A DNA stretch of 64,000 bases from an uncultured Psychrobacter sp. (GCF_947495825.1 NZ_CANMAH010000001.1:434001-498000); one strand, 5' to 3'; counted from the stretch's first letter, positions 8,578-17,399 are shown. The notes: generated by a model not told the origin, from the sequence alone. Translations and numbers: made by a program.

Positions 8578-10281
8578 CTAGCTAAAACTTTTATAGGTCT
8601 TACCCATCTTTGTTAAAAACTCATCGGCTTCGTCCACTTCATAAATGATTGGCTGCTTACCGTTGATATCCTGTTGCAATGCTTCTACTAGCTGCTGCTT
8701 ATCGGTGATTCTGCGATAGCCTGCGCCAAACCCTGCGGCCAATGGCTCAAAATTAGGTGTTTTGATATTGACCCCAATCAGTGGCAAGCCGCCCTCCTCC
8801 ATATAACGGCGAATCTCACCGTAACCTTGGTTGTTCCAAAGTAGGACGATCAATGGCAGCTCAAGCTCGGCCGCGCAGATGAGTTCTGCAATAGTAAACT
8901 GAACGCCGCCATCGCCGATAAGGCTAATGACAGGTGCTTTTGCGCCAATCATAGCGCCAATGGCGGCAGGCAAGCCGTACCCTAAGGTGCCAAACCCCGT
9001 CGATGAGTTAAACCATTTACGGGTCGCTAATGCTTCAAAGCCAAGATTGCCACTATAGACAGGCTGCGTTGAATCACCAACGAAGATGACGTCTTCTACT
9101 TCATCGCGAATGAGCTTAAGTAGTGCATTTTGACCTGCAAAGTCTGGCGTCATCGCTTCTACCAATGCCTGCTTTGCCTCGGTTACGCGCGTCGTTGCTT
9201 GATGATTAAGCTGATGACCTTCTAAACGTGTGCATAGGCCGCTAATGGCCATTTGTGCATCGGACAATACCGCGATATCTGCTCGAAACGGACGCTGCAA
9301 TTGCTGAGCGTCGCAGTCGATACGAATGAGTGTGCCGTTGATTTGAAACTCGCCATTAAAAAACACATCGTAATCAGTCTCACCAAGCTCTGTACCGATC
9401 GCCAGGACCACATCGGCCTCGCTAATGACGGCGCGTCCTGCCTCTAAGGACTGATTGCTCCCCAAACTCAACGGATGGCTAGGTGGCAACAAGCCTTTGG
9501 CATTGATGGTCAAAAACGTCGGCGCATCGATAAGCTCTGCCAGCCTTTGTGCATCGTGATCGACATCGACGCAGCCGCCACCGTAAAGCAACACTGGATT
9601 TTTTGCGCGGTTTAGCTGCTCAATGATCAAATCAAGCTGTGCAGGATTGGGCAGTGGTCTTGTGACCTGCAGTCGCGCCAAACTTGCTACACTATTATCG
9701 TTTTTAGGCGGTTTAGCGACATGACTGGCATCAGCGGTAATCACATCGATAGGTAGCTGAATATGCACTGGTCCCGGACGCGCGCCATCAAACATGGCAA
9801 AGGCTTCGGCGATAACTTTGGGCAAGGCTTCAGGCTCCCAGATGGTTTTGCTTGCAAGCGCGACCTTACTGACCATGCCTTGCTGATCGTGCAGCTCGTG
9901 CAAGTGCCCTTCACCGCTACCCGTATCTTTGACTTTATTGACACTAGAAATCACTAGCATTGGAATAGAATCTGCCAACGCTTGCGCCATGGCTGTCATG
10001 ATGTTGGTCATGCCAGGGCCAGTGATAATAAAGCACACACCAACTTTGCCAGACGCGCGGTAATAGCCGTCGGCCATAAAACCTGCGCCTTGCTCGTGAC
10101 GCGGGGTCACATGGCGGATATCGGTATTGGGCAAACCACGATACAGCTCGACCGTGTGCACACCTGGGATACCAAATACGGTCTCAACCCCATAATACTC
10201 CAGCCACTGTACGAGTAGCTCACCGCAGGTCAGGGACGAGGTGTCTGGCGATAAAGAAGGCGTTTGCGTTGCTTGCGTCAT
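8578..10281 (-). CDS. aruI: Thiamine diphosphate-dependent 2-ketoarginine (5-guanidino-2-oxopentanoate) decarboxylase
   Basis: A 567-residue enzyme of the acetolactate synthase/decarboxylase superfamily. The N-terminal pyrimidine-binding domain holds the essential glutamate in RHEQGAGFMADGYYRASGK (residues about 61-79). The middle domain resembles the nucleotide-binding fold. The C-terminal domain carries the ThDP/Mg motif GDGGVQFT followed by NNQGYG. AruI of Pseudomonas aeruginosa (about 560 residues) decarboxylates 2-ketoarginine to 4-guanidinobutyraldehyde, and this protein resembles it across its length. The neighbour gbuA encodes a later step, which strengthens the call over a plain acetolactate synthase; no small regulatory subunit gene is nearby. 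The start has AGGAAG upstream. The aldehyde dehydrogenase between the two steps (KauB in Pseudomonas) is not in the window. Confidence 0.85.
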   Translation of the reverse strand: MTQATQTPSLSPDTSSLTCGELLVQWLEYYGVETVFGIPGVHTVELYRGLPNTDIRHVTPRHEQGAGFMADGYYRASGKVGVCFIITGPGMTNIMTAMAQALADSIPMLVISSVNKVKDTGSGEGHLHELHDQQGMVSKVALASKTIWEPEALPKVIAEAFAMFDGARPGPVHIQLPIDVITADASHVAKPPKNDNSVASLARLQVTRPLPNPAQLDLIIEQLNRAKNPVLLYGGGCVDVDHDAQRLAELIDAPTFLTINAKGLLPPSHPLSLGSNQSLEAGRAVISEADVVLAIGTELGETDYDVFFNGEFQINGTLIRIDCDAQQLQRPFRADIAVLSDAQMAISGLCTRLEGHQLNHQATTRVTEAKQALVEAMTPDFAGQNALLKLIRDEVEDVIFVGDSTQPVYSGNLGFEALATRKWFNSSTGFGTLGYGLPAAIGAMIGAKAPVISLIGDGGVQFTIAELICAAELELPLIVLLWNNQGYGEIRRYMEEGGLPLIGVNIKTPNFEPLAAGFGAGYRRITDKQQLVEALQQDINGKQPIIYEVDEADEFLTKMGKTYKSFS

Positions 10282-10449
10282 GAGTCGATCTTCCTAAAAA
10301 AATTCACTAAATATTCGGGCAATTATCAAAACGGTATCTCAAAACAACCCTTATGTTATTTATAAAGGTTGCTTGTTAGAGAGATATTTTTTCAAAACTG
10401 TCTTTTTAGAACAGCCCCTTTCGATAAGAGTGGTAATTCAAACCTGTGA

Positions 10450-11421
10450 TTAGTAGACTGCTTTGACCTTATCGTCATAGCGCACACCTGGCAAGATACA
10501 TAGCATCTCAAACAGCAAGTTTGCTGCTAGCACTGAGGTGTTACCAAACGGATCGTATGGCGGTGACACTTCGACCAAATCGCCACCGACCACGTCAAGG
10601 CCGCGCATACCGCGAATAATCTCGATACCTTGTGTGGAGGTTAAACCGCCAATTTCAGCCGTGCCCGTGCCAGGTGCAAACGCTGGATCAATGCCGTCGA
10701 TATCGAAACTTAAATAAACAGGTCCATCTCCAAGCTTTTCACGCACTTCTGCCATGAGCGGCGTAAGCGACTTGTACCAGCACTCCTCCGCTGGCACCAC
10801 GCGAAAGCCTTGCTGGGTTGACCAATCAAACTCTTCAGCACTATAGCCGGTGCCGCGCAGGCCAATCTGTACCACACGGTTGCCATCGATTAAGTTTTCT
10901 TCGACAGCGCGGCGGAACGGGGTGCCGTGAGCGATTTTTTCGCCAAACATATCGTCATTAATATCAGCATGAGCATCGATATGCACCATCCCGACAGGGC
11001 CGTGTTTTTTGGCAAGCGCACGTAGAATAGGCAATGCAATGGTATGATCACCGCCCAAGGTTAACGGAATCGCGCCATGACTGACGATATTATCCGTGTA
11101 GAATTTTTCGATGATATCGACGCTTTTTTGCAGGTTAAAGGTATTGATTGGCACATCGCCAATGTCAGCGACTTGTAAAGACTCAAAGGGCGCTGCACGC
11201 GTGGCGACATTATAAGGGCGAATCATACGTGACTCATCACGAATCTGTCTTGGGCCCAGTCTGGCACCACTACGGTTTGATGCGCCGATGTCCAAAGGCA
11301 CGCCTACAAAGGCTGCATCCAAGCCTTTGGCGTCTGCTTGCGTCGGCAGGCGCATCATAGAGGCAAAACCGCCAAATCTTGGCATATCGTTGCCGCTTAA
11401 TGGTTGATTGAATTTCATCAT
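10450..11421 (-). CDS. gbuA: Guanidinobutyrase (agmatinase/ureohydrolase family)
   Basis: A 323-residue ureohydrolase that should split 4-guanidinobutyrate into 4-aminobutyrate and urea in the cytoplasm. The manganese-binding motifs are all present: GGDHTIALP near residue 124, HIDAHADI near 147, HGTPFRR near 163 and SFDIDGIDPAFAPGTGTAE near 235. The N-terminus (QPLSGNDMPRFGG) and overall length agree with GbuA of Pseudomonas rather than arginase. The start has AAGGATGTGA directly upstream. It is divergent from a LysR-type regulator and leads the aruI and YjiH-type genes. Agmatinase activity is the main alternative, but aruI next door and the absence of an arginine decarboxylase favour guanidinobutyrate. 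Confidence 0.88.
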   Translation of the reverse strand: MMKFNQPLSGNDMPRFGGFASMMRLPTQADAKGLDAAFVGVPLDIGASNRSGARLGPRQIRDESRMIRPYNVATRAAPFESLQVADIGDVPINTFNLQKSVDIIEKFYTDNIVSHGAIPLTLGGDHTIALPILRALAKKHGPVGMVHIDAHADINDDMFGEKIAHGTPFRRAVEENLIDGNRVVQIGLRGTGYSAEEFDWSTQQGFRVVPAEECWYKSLTPLMAEVREKLGDGPVYLSFDIDGIDPAFAPGTGTAEIGGLTSTQGIEIIRGMRGLDVVGGDLVEVSPPYDPFGNTSVLAANLLFEMLCILPGVRYDDKVKAVY

Positions 11422-11510
11422 TCACATCCTTGTTTTATCTGATTTACGGTAGGCAATTTGTTATATGCTTTGACAATACCTAAATACCGGAGTATAGACC
11501 ATGGTAAAAT

Positions 11511-11569
11511 TTAGAAGTAAACTTCTGGTTTTTCGTAGTAACTTTGATTTATTCGTTATAATTAGAAGT
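11511..11569. promoter_or_regulatory. Candidate LysR operator region between gbuA and its divergent regulator
   Basis: The palindrome AGAAGT-AA-ACTTCT occupies 11513-11526. The half-site TTAGAAGT occurs twice, at 11511-11518 and 11562-11569, 51 bp apart. The sites lie in the 217-bp gap between gbuA and the divergent LysR-type gene, the usual place for a LysR recognition and activation site pair. Binding is inferred from position and symmetry. Confidence 0.45.
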
Positions 11570-11638
11570 TTACCAAAGTTTTAGAGAGGTATTGTAGCTT
11601 AAAAAATTGATGGAATAAGGACTGGAGTATAACTCTTA

Positions 11639-12544
11639 ATGCTAGATGAACTAATAAAAATAGACATCAAAACCTTACGCAGCTTCATGGCTATTGTAGA
11701 GTGTCAGGGTGTGACAGCGGCTCAGACGCGCTTAAATGTGACCCCTTCTGTCATCAGCGGTCATTTAACGCATTTAGAAGATCGCTTGGGTATGACGCTC
11801 TGTCATCGCGGACGCGCGGGGTTTAAACTGACCGAGGATGGCGCGGCAGTCTATGAGGCCTGTTTGAGCTTTACCGAAGCAGTTGCCAGCTTTCAACATC
11901 AATTGCATTATATTCGGCAATTAGACTCTGTTCATGGCGGACATATTCGGCTGTGTCTCATCGATCAGATGCCAGCGTTTTTTTATGAGGCGTTACAACA
12001 GTGCTTATCTACAAGCTATAGTAAGAATCCATTGATTCACTTCTCTATCGATGTGCAAAGCCCAGAGAGTATGCTAGATAAGCTTTTGAGCAACGAGAGT
12101 GATATTGGTGTCGGGTACTTTGGCAGCTTTCCTCCTCTATTAACTTTTAAACATGCCTTTGTTGAAAAGCAAGTGGTCTGCTGTGGCCGCAAGCACGTCT
12201 TGTTTAATGAAGCAGAAGGCTTGACTTTTGAGGACTTAGAACAAAACTACTCATGGATCAAACGAGGTTACATTACTGAGCATAGCATTAACCATATTCG
12301 CCCTAAGACACTGAGCGCCACCACTTATCATATGGAGGCAACAGCACAGTTGATTCTTGCAGGTCATCACGTCGGTTACCTACCAAATGATTTGGCAAAG
12401 CGTTATGAGGGAATGGAAATGATGAAAATTTTATTACCTGATGAGGCAAGCTATGAGGTGAGTCATCATTGGGCTTATCGACAAAACCTGCACAAGCAAG
12501 TTGGTGCTTTTTTGCAACAAATGCTTAGGCTATTGGATAAGTAA
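11639..12544 (+). CDS. LysR family transcriptional regulator
   Basis: A 301-residue regulator with the typical N-terminal winged helix-turn-helix (residues about 8-65: LRSFMAIVECQGVTAAQTRL, then SVISGHLTHLEDRLG) and a C-terminal periplasmic-binding-like ligand domain (about 90-295). It is divergent from gbuA and converges with the ridA-type gene, so it probably controls the arginine/guanidinobutyrate genes on both sides. The ATG at 11639 has only a distant GGAG, so expression may be weak. The inducer might be 2-ketoarginine, guanidinobutyrate or arginine; the sequence does not say. Confidence 0.9.
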   Translation: MLDELIKIDIKTLRSFMAIVECQGVTAAQTRLNVTPSVISGHLTHLEDRLGMTLCHRGRAGFKLTEDGAAVYEACLSFTEAVASFQHQLHYIRQLDSVHGGHIRLCLIDQMPAFFYEALQQCLSTSYSKNPLIHFSIDVQSPESMLDKLLSNESDIGVGYFGSFPPLLTFKHAFVEKQVVCCGRKHVLFNEAEGLTFEDLEQNYSWIKRGYITEHSINHIRPKTLSATTYHMEATAQLILAGHHVGYLPNDLAKRYEGMEMMKILLPDEASYEVSHHWAYRQNLHKQVGAFLQQMLRLLDK

Positions 12545-12600
12545 ACATATTAGCTTTATCAGCTTACATTTATTAAAATGCTATTGAAGCATAAAAGCCA

Positions 12601-12636
12601 AAAAAAGGAGACAATATTAATATCATCTCCTTTTTT
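12601..12636. terminator. Bidirectional terminator between the LysR-type and ridA-type genes
   Basis: AAAAAAGGAGA at 12601-12611 pairs with TCTCCTTTTTT at 12626-12636 around an AT-rich loop. It lies between the convergent ends of the LysR-type gene (12544) and the RidA-type gene (12660), and has A and T runs suited to termination in both directions. Confidence 0.8.
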
Positions 12637-12659
12637 ATACAAACTTTATAACCAATCAA

Positions 12660-12998
12660 TTACTCGGCAGCGATGGCGATCATCTCAACCAAGAGCTCAG
12701 GACGTGCCAGCGCTGACTCACCACAAGCACGAGCTGGTGGCTGAATACCTTCAAACCATTCATCCCATACTTCATTCATCGCAGCAAAGTCTGCCATATC
12801 TTTTACCCAGACCGTCACTGATAGTAGTTTTGATTTATCACTACCTACTTCTTCTAACAATGTTTGTATCTTCTCCAAACAAGTCAATGTCTGCGCTTTG
12901 ATGTCGTCATCGCTATTGCCCACTTGACCACATAAATATACCGTTTGGTTATGTACAACGATTTTACTCATACGTTGATTACTATGTAGCTTTTTCAT
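12660..12998 (-). CDS. RidA/YjgF family reactive imine deaminase
   Basis: A 112-residue RidA-fold protein, close to the normal family length of about 115-130. The family core is visible: YLCGQVG near residue 21, VTVWVKDM, and the C-terminal ARPELLVEMIAIAA, whose arginine corresponds to the residue that binds substrate carboxylate in active RidA. RidA proteins hydrolyse enamine/imine intermediates to keto acids and ammonia. It lies 64 bp behind the FAD-dependent D-amino acid dehydrogenase gene on the same strand. That enzyme would release an imino acid, so the pair makes chemical sense. The start has AAGGAT upstream. The exact Rid subgroup is uncertain. Confidence 0.85.
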   Translation of the reverse strand: MKKLHSNQRMSKIVVHNQTVYLCGQVGNSDDDIKAQTLTCLEKIQTLLEEVGSDKSKLLSVTVWVKDMADFAAMNEVWDEWFEGIQPPARACGESALARPELLVEMIAIAAE

Positions 12999-13062
12999 CG
13001 TATTAAATCCTTAATTTATTAAAGTACTTGAATCGGTGATGACTCAGTTAAAAAATAATCGC

Positions 13063-14310
13063 TTAATTAGAAAAACGCTGAGCGCTAAATGGTGCCAAAT
13101 CGACCAGTACCGGCTTTTCATGAATCATCTCTTCTACGACGCGTCCTGTCATCGGCCCTAACGTAAAGCCTTGATGACTGTGACCAAAGGCAAACCATAG
13201 CTTGTCATGCTTGGGCGCAGGGCCAATGACCGGCTTCATATCCGGCATACAAGGACGCGAGCCTGCCCACGCTTCGCTCTCGACAGCATCATCTAGCGGT
13301 AGAATTTTGCGCGCGAATTTTAGGACGGTCTGCAATTGACCAAAGTTTTTTGGCGCGTTCATAGTGGTCATCTCAGCACCAGTCGTGATACGAATGCCTT
13401 GCTGCATTGGCCCCATAACAAAGCCTTTATCCATATCAAACATACTATGATGGATGGTGTTTTTATCCGTTACTTTAAAGTGCTGATGATAACCACGCAT
13501 CGGGAACAACGGCAGGTTGTAGCCAAGCGGTCTGATCAGATCATTTGACCAAGGGCCAGCCGCGATGACCAATTTATCACTATAATAAGTGTCGTTATCA
13601 GTAACAATTTTCCAGCCTTCCCCCTCTTGTACGATCTCTTTTACATCGCTCTCTTTGATCGTACCTTTCATCTCTTGGAAATTTTTTGCATACGCTTTTA
13701 CCAAGGCGCTTGGGTTAGATACTTGCCAAGAGTTTTTCCAATGAATTGCTCCGACAAAACCATCAAAATTAGCACTTGGCTCCATCGCTTTTAATTCTTC
13801 AAGGTTTAGTACGTTATGCTCAACACCTTGCGCGCGAGCATCAATAGCTGAGGCAATCGCTTCTTTAAAGGTGTCTTCAGAACGATGCAGCTGTAACCAA
13901 CCATCACGAGTAATCAGCTCATCAGCGCCGGACGCTGTAATCATGGTCTGATGCTCACTTGTACAATGTTCAATCAATGTCTGCCATTCAGCCTCGATTT
14001 TTTTGACTGATGCAGGCGAAGAGTATTTCCAATACTGCAATAGCGCTTGATGATAACGCAGAATGGCTGGTATGCGATAACGAATGTCAGTACCTTGGTT
14101 AGGCAATACTCTAATCATCTCAGTGATCTGACGCGGGAAAGGATGTGTATGAATCGCTTCGCGCTGGATCAAACCAGCATTGCCATATGAGGTCTCTGAC
14201 CCTGGCAATTTTTTGTCTAACAATAATACCTGCGAACCATTATTTTGCAGGTGCCACGCAATCGACGTGCCAACCATACCAGCACCAATAACAATAACCT
14301 CATAGCGCAT
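13063..14310 (-). CDS. FAD-dependent D-amino acid dehydrogenase (DadA/DauA-like)
   Basis: A 415-residue flavoenzyme of the DAO/DadA family. The FAD-binding GxGxxG is at residues 8-13 (VIGAGMVGTSIAWHL). ETSYGNAGLI near residue 40 is a DadA hallmark, and the C-terminal FAD segment FGHSHQGFTLGPMTGR is clear. Such enzymes oxidise D-amino acids to imino acids and pass electrons to the respiratory chain. Together with the adjacent ridA-type gene and the aruI/gbuA genes, a D-arginine dehydrogenase role (DauA) feeding 2-ketoarginine is attractive. No racemase or alanine-specific partner (dadX) is nearby, which argues against ordinary D-alanine catabolism but does not exclude it. The ribosome site is AAGGAT. 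Confidence 0.85.
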   Translation of the reverse strand: MRYEVIVIGAGMVGTSIAWHLQNNGSQVLLLDKKLPGSETSYGNAGLIQREAIHTHPFPRQITEMIRVLPNQGTDIRYRIPAILRYHQALLQYWKYSSPASVKKIEAEWQTLIEHCTSEHQTMITASGADELITRDGWLQLHRSEDTFKEAIASAIDARAQGVEHNVLNLEELKAMEPSANFDGFVGAIHWKNSWQVSNPSALVKAYAKNFQEMKGTIKESDVKEIVQEGEGWKIVTDNDTYYSDKLVIAAGPWSNDLIRPLGYNLPLFPMRGYHQHFKVTDKNTIHHSMFDMDKGFVMGPMQQGIRITTGAEMTTMNAPKNFGQLQTVLKFARKILPLDDAVESEAWAGSRPCMPDMKPVIGPAPKHDKLWFAFGHSHQGFTLGPMTGRVVEEMIHEKPVLVDLAPFSAQRFSN

Positions 14311-14407
14311 AGAACATCCTTTCTTGATAGGTAGTAGAGTCTTGCAAATTAGGGGGTGATAATAACGCGAACCTGATAATTAATAAACCCATATTTGACG
14401 GATTTTT

Positions 14408-14664
14408 TTGCTATTAGGTACTTTTGGTTATGAGCATCTAAAGAGAGGTAAATTGGTAGGAATAATAGGGTCATTAGATATATATTTGATGCGGAAGCTA
14501 GTTCGCATGGCTCATAATGAAACTAAACAGCACTATGGCTGTGAGCGATTGCATGCTCATCTTGCAGAGCAAGGCCATCATATCAGTTAATACATGGTCA
14601 GACAGGTTTGGGCTATAAGACGCCAAGACAGATGAGATTTGATTATTATTGTCAAGCTGCGTAA
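14408..14664 (+). pseudogene. IS3 family transposase (OrfB) remnant
   Basis: The 60-codon frame opening at 14408 carries an IS3-type OrfB segment (YGCERLHAHLAEQGHHIS), the DNA-binding part before the catalytic domain. It stops at 14590. A different frame then encodes GYKTPRQMRFDYYCQAA and stops at 14664; this is the usual C-terminal tail of IS3 OrfB (GYKTP motif). The whole DDE catalytic core between them is missing, so this is an inactive deletion remnant. It marks the outer edge of the vgrG effector island. Confidence 0.75.
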
Positions 14665-14757
14665 TTAAAACCTTCCAATTTTAGTTGTACGGATTTGACG
14701 GCAGGGGTTAGAAGGCTACCTGAGTGGCAAATAGTATACATTTATTATGAAGTCTAT

Positions 14758-15180
14758 CTAAAGCTCTTCACTTTGTGCTGCATAAGTGTTTAAGGCATTA
14801 GTGCACATATCAGCGGTTTCATATATAAATTTGTACCAACCTTCAGAATCCTTATACAGATGAATACCTGAATTTTGTATTAAGTCTTCATCATATTTAC
14901 AGTTCATTGCCGAGAAGTCTTTAAGATTAAGTTTTTCACATTTTCGCTCTTTGTCAGATAGTAATGGCTCAAAGCCCCAAACTGTTAAGCTACTACTAAT
15001 ACTCATAGGCTTCGCTTCGTCATGTGAGCATACCGATGTAAAGTTAGAAATGGGTATTTTTGATGTTACTTCGATTTCGTTCAAATTTGTACTTGGATTA
15101 GCTGGTTCTGTAGTTGTACCACTGTTATAGCAAGAAGACAGTATCAACATAGAAGAAAGAAAAAAAGAAAAGTTTTTCAT
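14758..15180 (-). CDS. Hypothetical lipoprotein, candidate immunity protein of the decayed M23 effector
   Basis: A 140-residue predicted lipoprotein with signal peptide and lipobox LSSC at residues 13-16. The mature part has several cysteines and no family I recognise. Its start is only two bases past the stop of the M23-type effector pseudogene, so the two were probably translated together. A periplasmic lipoprotein directly after a peptidoglycan-hydrolase effector is the standard arrangement of a T6SS immunity gene. That role is inferred from position only. The reading frame is intact although its partner is broken. AT-rich composition fits the rest of the island. Confidence 0.7.
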   Translation of the reverse strand: MKNFSFFLSSMLILSSCYNSGTTTEPANPSTNLNEIEVTSKIPISNFTSVCSHDEAKPMSISSSLTVWGFEPLLSDKERKCEKLNLKDFSAMNCKYDEDLIQNSGIHLYKDSEGWYKFIYETADMCTNALNTYAAQSEEL

Positions 15181-15182
15181 GA

Positions 15183-16206
15183 TTATTTATCCGCATTATC
15201 CAAAAAAGAATTAGGATTGATTAGGTCACTTCTAGCTACCTCATCTTCTGCTTTGACTTTTATCGAACCCGGTGCCAATTCTCCATATCTAATAATATGG
15301 TTTTGATGCTTAATAGTCACAAAATCGGTGCCCGCATAAAAGCTACCAGTACTTAATACGACACCTGACTCCATTGCTCTTACAGTTGTTCCAGTTGGCG
15401 CATATAAATCTGCTCCCGCATTTTTGCGTTTACCGCTTGAACGATTACTTCCAAAAGATCTCATGCCTGATTTGTAATCTGCAGTTGCATTTATTGGCAA
15501 CGGGTATAAGTAGTTTTTAGGCTTTCTAGCCTTATAAACATAAGGAATACCATTTCGATCAGCACTTGCTGTAATGACATCTTTCTTAACTTCCTTACCG
15601 TTTTCATACACCAGTACGGTTATATCAACACCTACCAGCGAATCGTGTGTTCTACCTCTCGTACCATCTTCTCCGGCCACAGAAGTGTTCTTGCCATATA
15701 TAGTAGACTGAGTAATATATGAAAGTCCCGATAGTGGCTTATTTGTTGCTTCATCAACGAACTTTATAGTGATCCTAGCTTCATCTAAGGCAACCTCAAG
15801 CGTCGGCCCTGTTTCTGTCTTTTTTTCAACCTCTGTTACTTGTCTGGGGAGTAGTCAATGCTTCTTGATTTAAGATATCTGAGGCATCGCTAATATCTTC
15901 TCTAGTGATGTCTGTGCCTATGATCATAGTCCATTGTTTGGAGCCATAGGTAACGATGGCGGTAGTTTGCGCTCTATCTTGTCCATCGATAACGGTAAGC
16001 TTTTGACCAGCAAGAGCTTTTATAGTGCTAATACCTTGACGGTTGGCTCTTTTTATAGCAGATTGTCTGCCACGATATAGGGTTTTAAACTCGTAATGGG
16101 GTATGGGTTGATTGTTGTTATCGACAAATTTGATACTAAAGGAGACAACAGGGACTTTAAGTACTTTGGTCTGTCCGTTTAAGTCGCCTGTGACGGGAAA
16201 TGACAT
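15183..16206 (-). pseudogene. Decayed M23-type peptidoglycan endopeptidase effector
   Basis: Two frames belong to one gene. Residues 1-126 (16206-15826) have a beta-sandwich-like N-terminal domain (VVSFSIKFVDNNNQPI). A one-base frame change between about 15833 and 15860 leads into a frame that encodes a second such domain (ITIKFVDEATNKPLSG) and an M23 domain ending at 15183. In the M23 domain the first zinc ligand is replaced: RKNAGADLYAPTG has Asn where M23 enzymes have His. The second zinc motif HxH is missing because VKAEDEVA runs straight into RSDLINPNSFLD, which looks like an internal deletion. The protein should be inactive. It probably was a T6SS cargo effector linked to the upstream vgrG, by analogy with its neighbours. 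Confidence 0.7.
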
Positions 16207-16270
16207 GCTGTAAATAGATTAGTATTTCCTATACATGCAGACTTAGTTTAAATAAGAGTAAAGTCTAAAA

Positions 16271-16798
16271 TTAGAAAGGACATTTAATAGGTTGTTCATT
16301 AGCTAAAAAAGACATTTGATAGTTGAAAATATTATTAACGCATATTTTAACATTATCTATATAATCAAATTGTTCAGCTGTTTTAAATATATTATAGTCA
16401 AAGTTTAAAATTTGCTCTGGACTTTCAATATTCAGATCTTTACTTATAAAGTTTATCAAGGCTGTTCTATCTTTAACTTTAATTTTAAAATATTCAATCC
16501 CTAAGTTATTTGTCTTAAAACCTAAATCTACTTCTTCCTCACTTACACCGTCAAGATAAGATCTTATAGAAAAATCTAAAGAATCACTTGTATTTGATTG
16601 CCTAATAATATGTTCAGACGTGCTAAATGACTCTATATCTTTACTGTCAAAGTAAATTTTTATTTCTAATGCTGTATTTTTATAAAAATCATTTATGGTA
16701 TTTAACTCTTTCTCTTCTTCAATACTATGATTAACAGCATCATGGGTGCAAGATACTAAAAGTAAAAGACCTAATAGGAAAATTTATATCTTAAACAT
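16271..16798 (-). pseudogene. Lipoprotein gene interrupted by a stop at codon 5
   Basis: Reading from ATG at 16798 gives MFKI, then TAA at 16784-16786, then an open frame of 170 codons to 16271. The frame begins IFLLGLLLLVSCTHD, a lipoprotein signal peptide with lipobox LVSC. Without the stop it would be a lipoprotein of about 174 residues. The intact remainder suggests a recent nonsense mutation, or a start I cannot identify; no good start codon with a ribosome site lies between the stop and the lipobox. The protein family is unknown. Its position between two effector genes suggests another immunity-type gene. Confidence 0.6.
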
Positions 16799-16844
16799 GA
16801 TTCTAACCTTCAAATTACCAACAATATGTTTTTAAATATAACTA

Positions 16845-17399
16845 TTAACCGACTAAAATACATCGAACCCGTGTGTTTCCGCCAATTGTCTCTTCTATAG
16901 TTGAATAAGTTAATTCTATATTATGCTTCTGTAAAATACTCTTATTGATTGAAGGCTTACCTTTTAAAACAATATAATATCCAAAATTTTCACTATTTCC
17001 ATTTTGAGCAAAACTAGAAATCCTAAGTACTCTCACACCGAATTTATTGAAATCGGTATCCATATTTTTAGATATTTCATTTTTCGTTTTCTTAAATGTA
17101 CTATTTATTGATTTTACATTTTTTACTTTATATCTATTTCCAATGATAAACTGGCTATTTCTTTGCTTTATTGATGAATTTTCCAAAAGATTCGTATAAA
17201 AGCTTATTAGTTCTCCACTTGAGGCGTTAAAAGAACAGTTCAACGTAGATTCGCTTATTAAGTATTGAACATCAATCACTTCACTTGAGTTCAATTGATT
17301 ATCGTGTATTTCTGCCTGTGTGCTGGCAGATGTGATTAGCAGTAGAAGTACAATCCAACTAACCGTTTTCTTTACACTATCGAGTCGAGGTAGAGTCAT
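16845..17399 (-). CDS. Exported hypothetical protein, candidate immunity to the overlapping amidase effector
   Basis: A 184-residue protein with a signal peptide at residues about 10-29 (TVSWIVLLLLITSASTQA), so it is probably periplasmic. The mature part has two cysteines that could form a disulfide and no recognised domain. Its start overlaps the last 23 bases of the amidase-type effector gene in another frame, a tight arrangement that suggests translational coupling. A periplasmic partner overlapping a cell-wall amidase is typical of Tae/Tai effector-immunity pairs. The immunity role is inferred, not seen. Confidence 0.72.
   Translation of the reverse strand: MTLPRLDSVKKTVSWIVLLLLITSASTQAEIHDNQLNSSEVIDVQYLISESTLNCSFNASSGELISFYTNLLENSSIKQRNSQFIIGNRYKVKNVKSINSTFKKTKNEISKNMDTDFNKFGVRVLRISSFAQNGNSENFGYYIVLKGKPSINKSILQKHNIELTYSTIEETIGGNTRVRCILVG

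Noticed and set aside
13063..14310. Reading the FAD enzyme as DadA of a D-alanine operon (dadAX)
   Set aside because: No alanine racemase or alanine regulator is adjacent, and the neighbours belong to guanidino compound breakdown; kept only as an alternative.
15820..15860. Possible programmed frameshift joining the two frames of the M23 gene (C4 run and A7 run)
   Set aside because: The A7 run lies after the first stop codon in reading order and cannot rescue it; a +1 slip at the C4 run is possible, but missing zinc ligands and an internal deletion point to decay.
16271..16459. 62-codon ORF as an independent small gene
   Set aside because: It is the tail of a longer frame that begins with a lipoprotein signal peptide near 16780; treated as part of that pseudogene.
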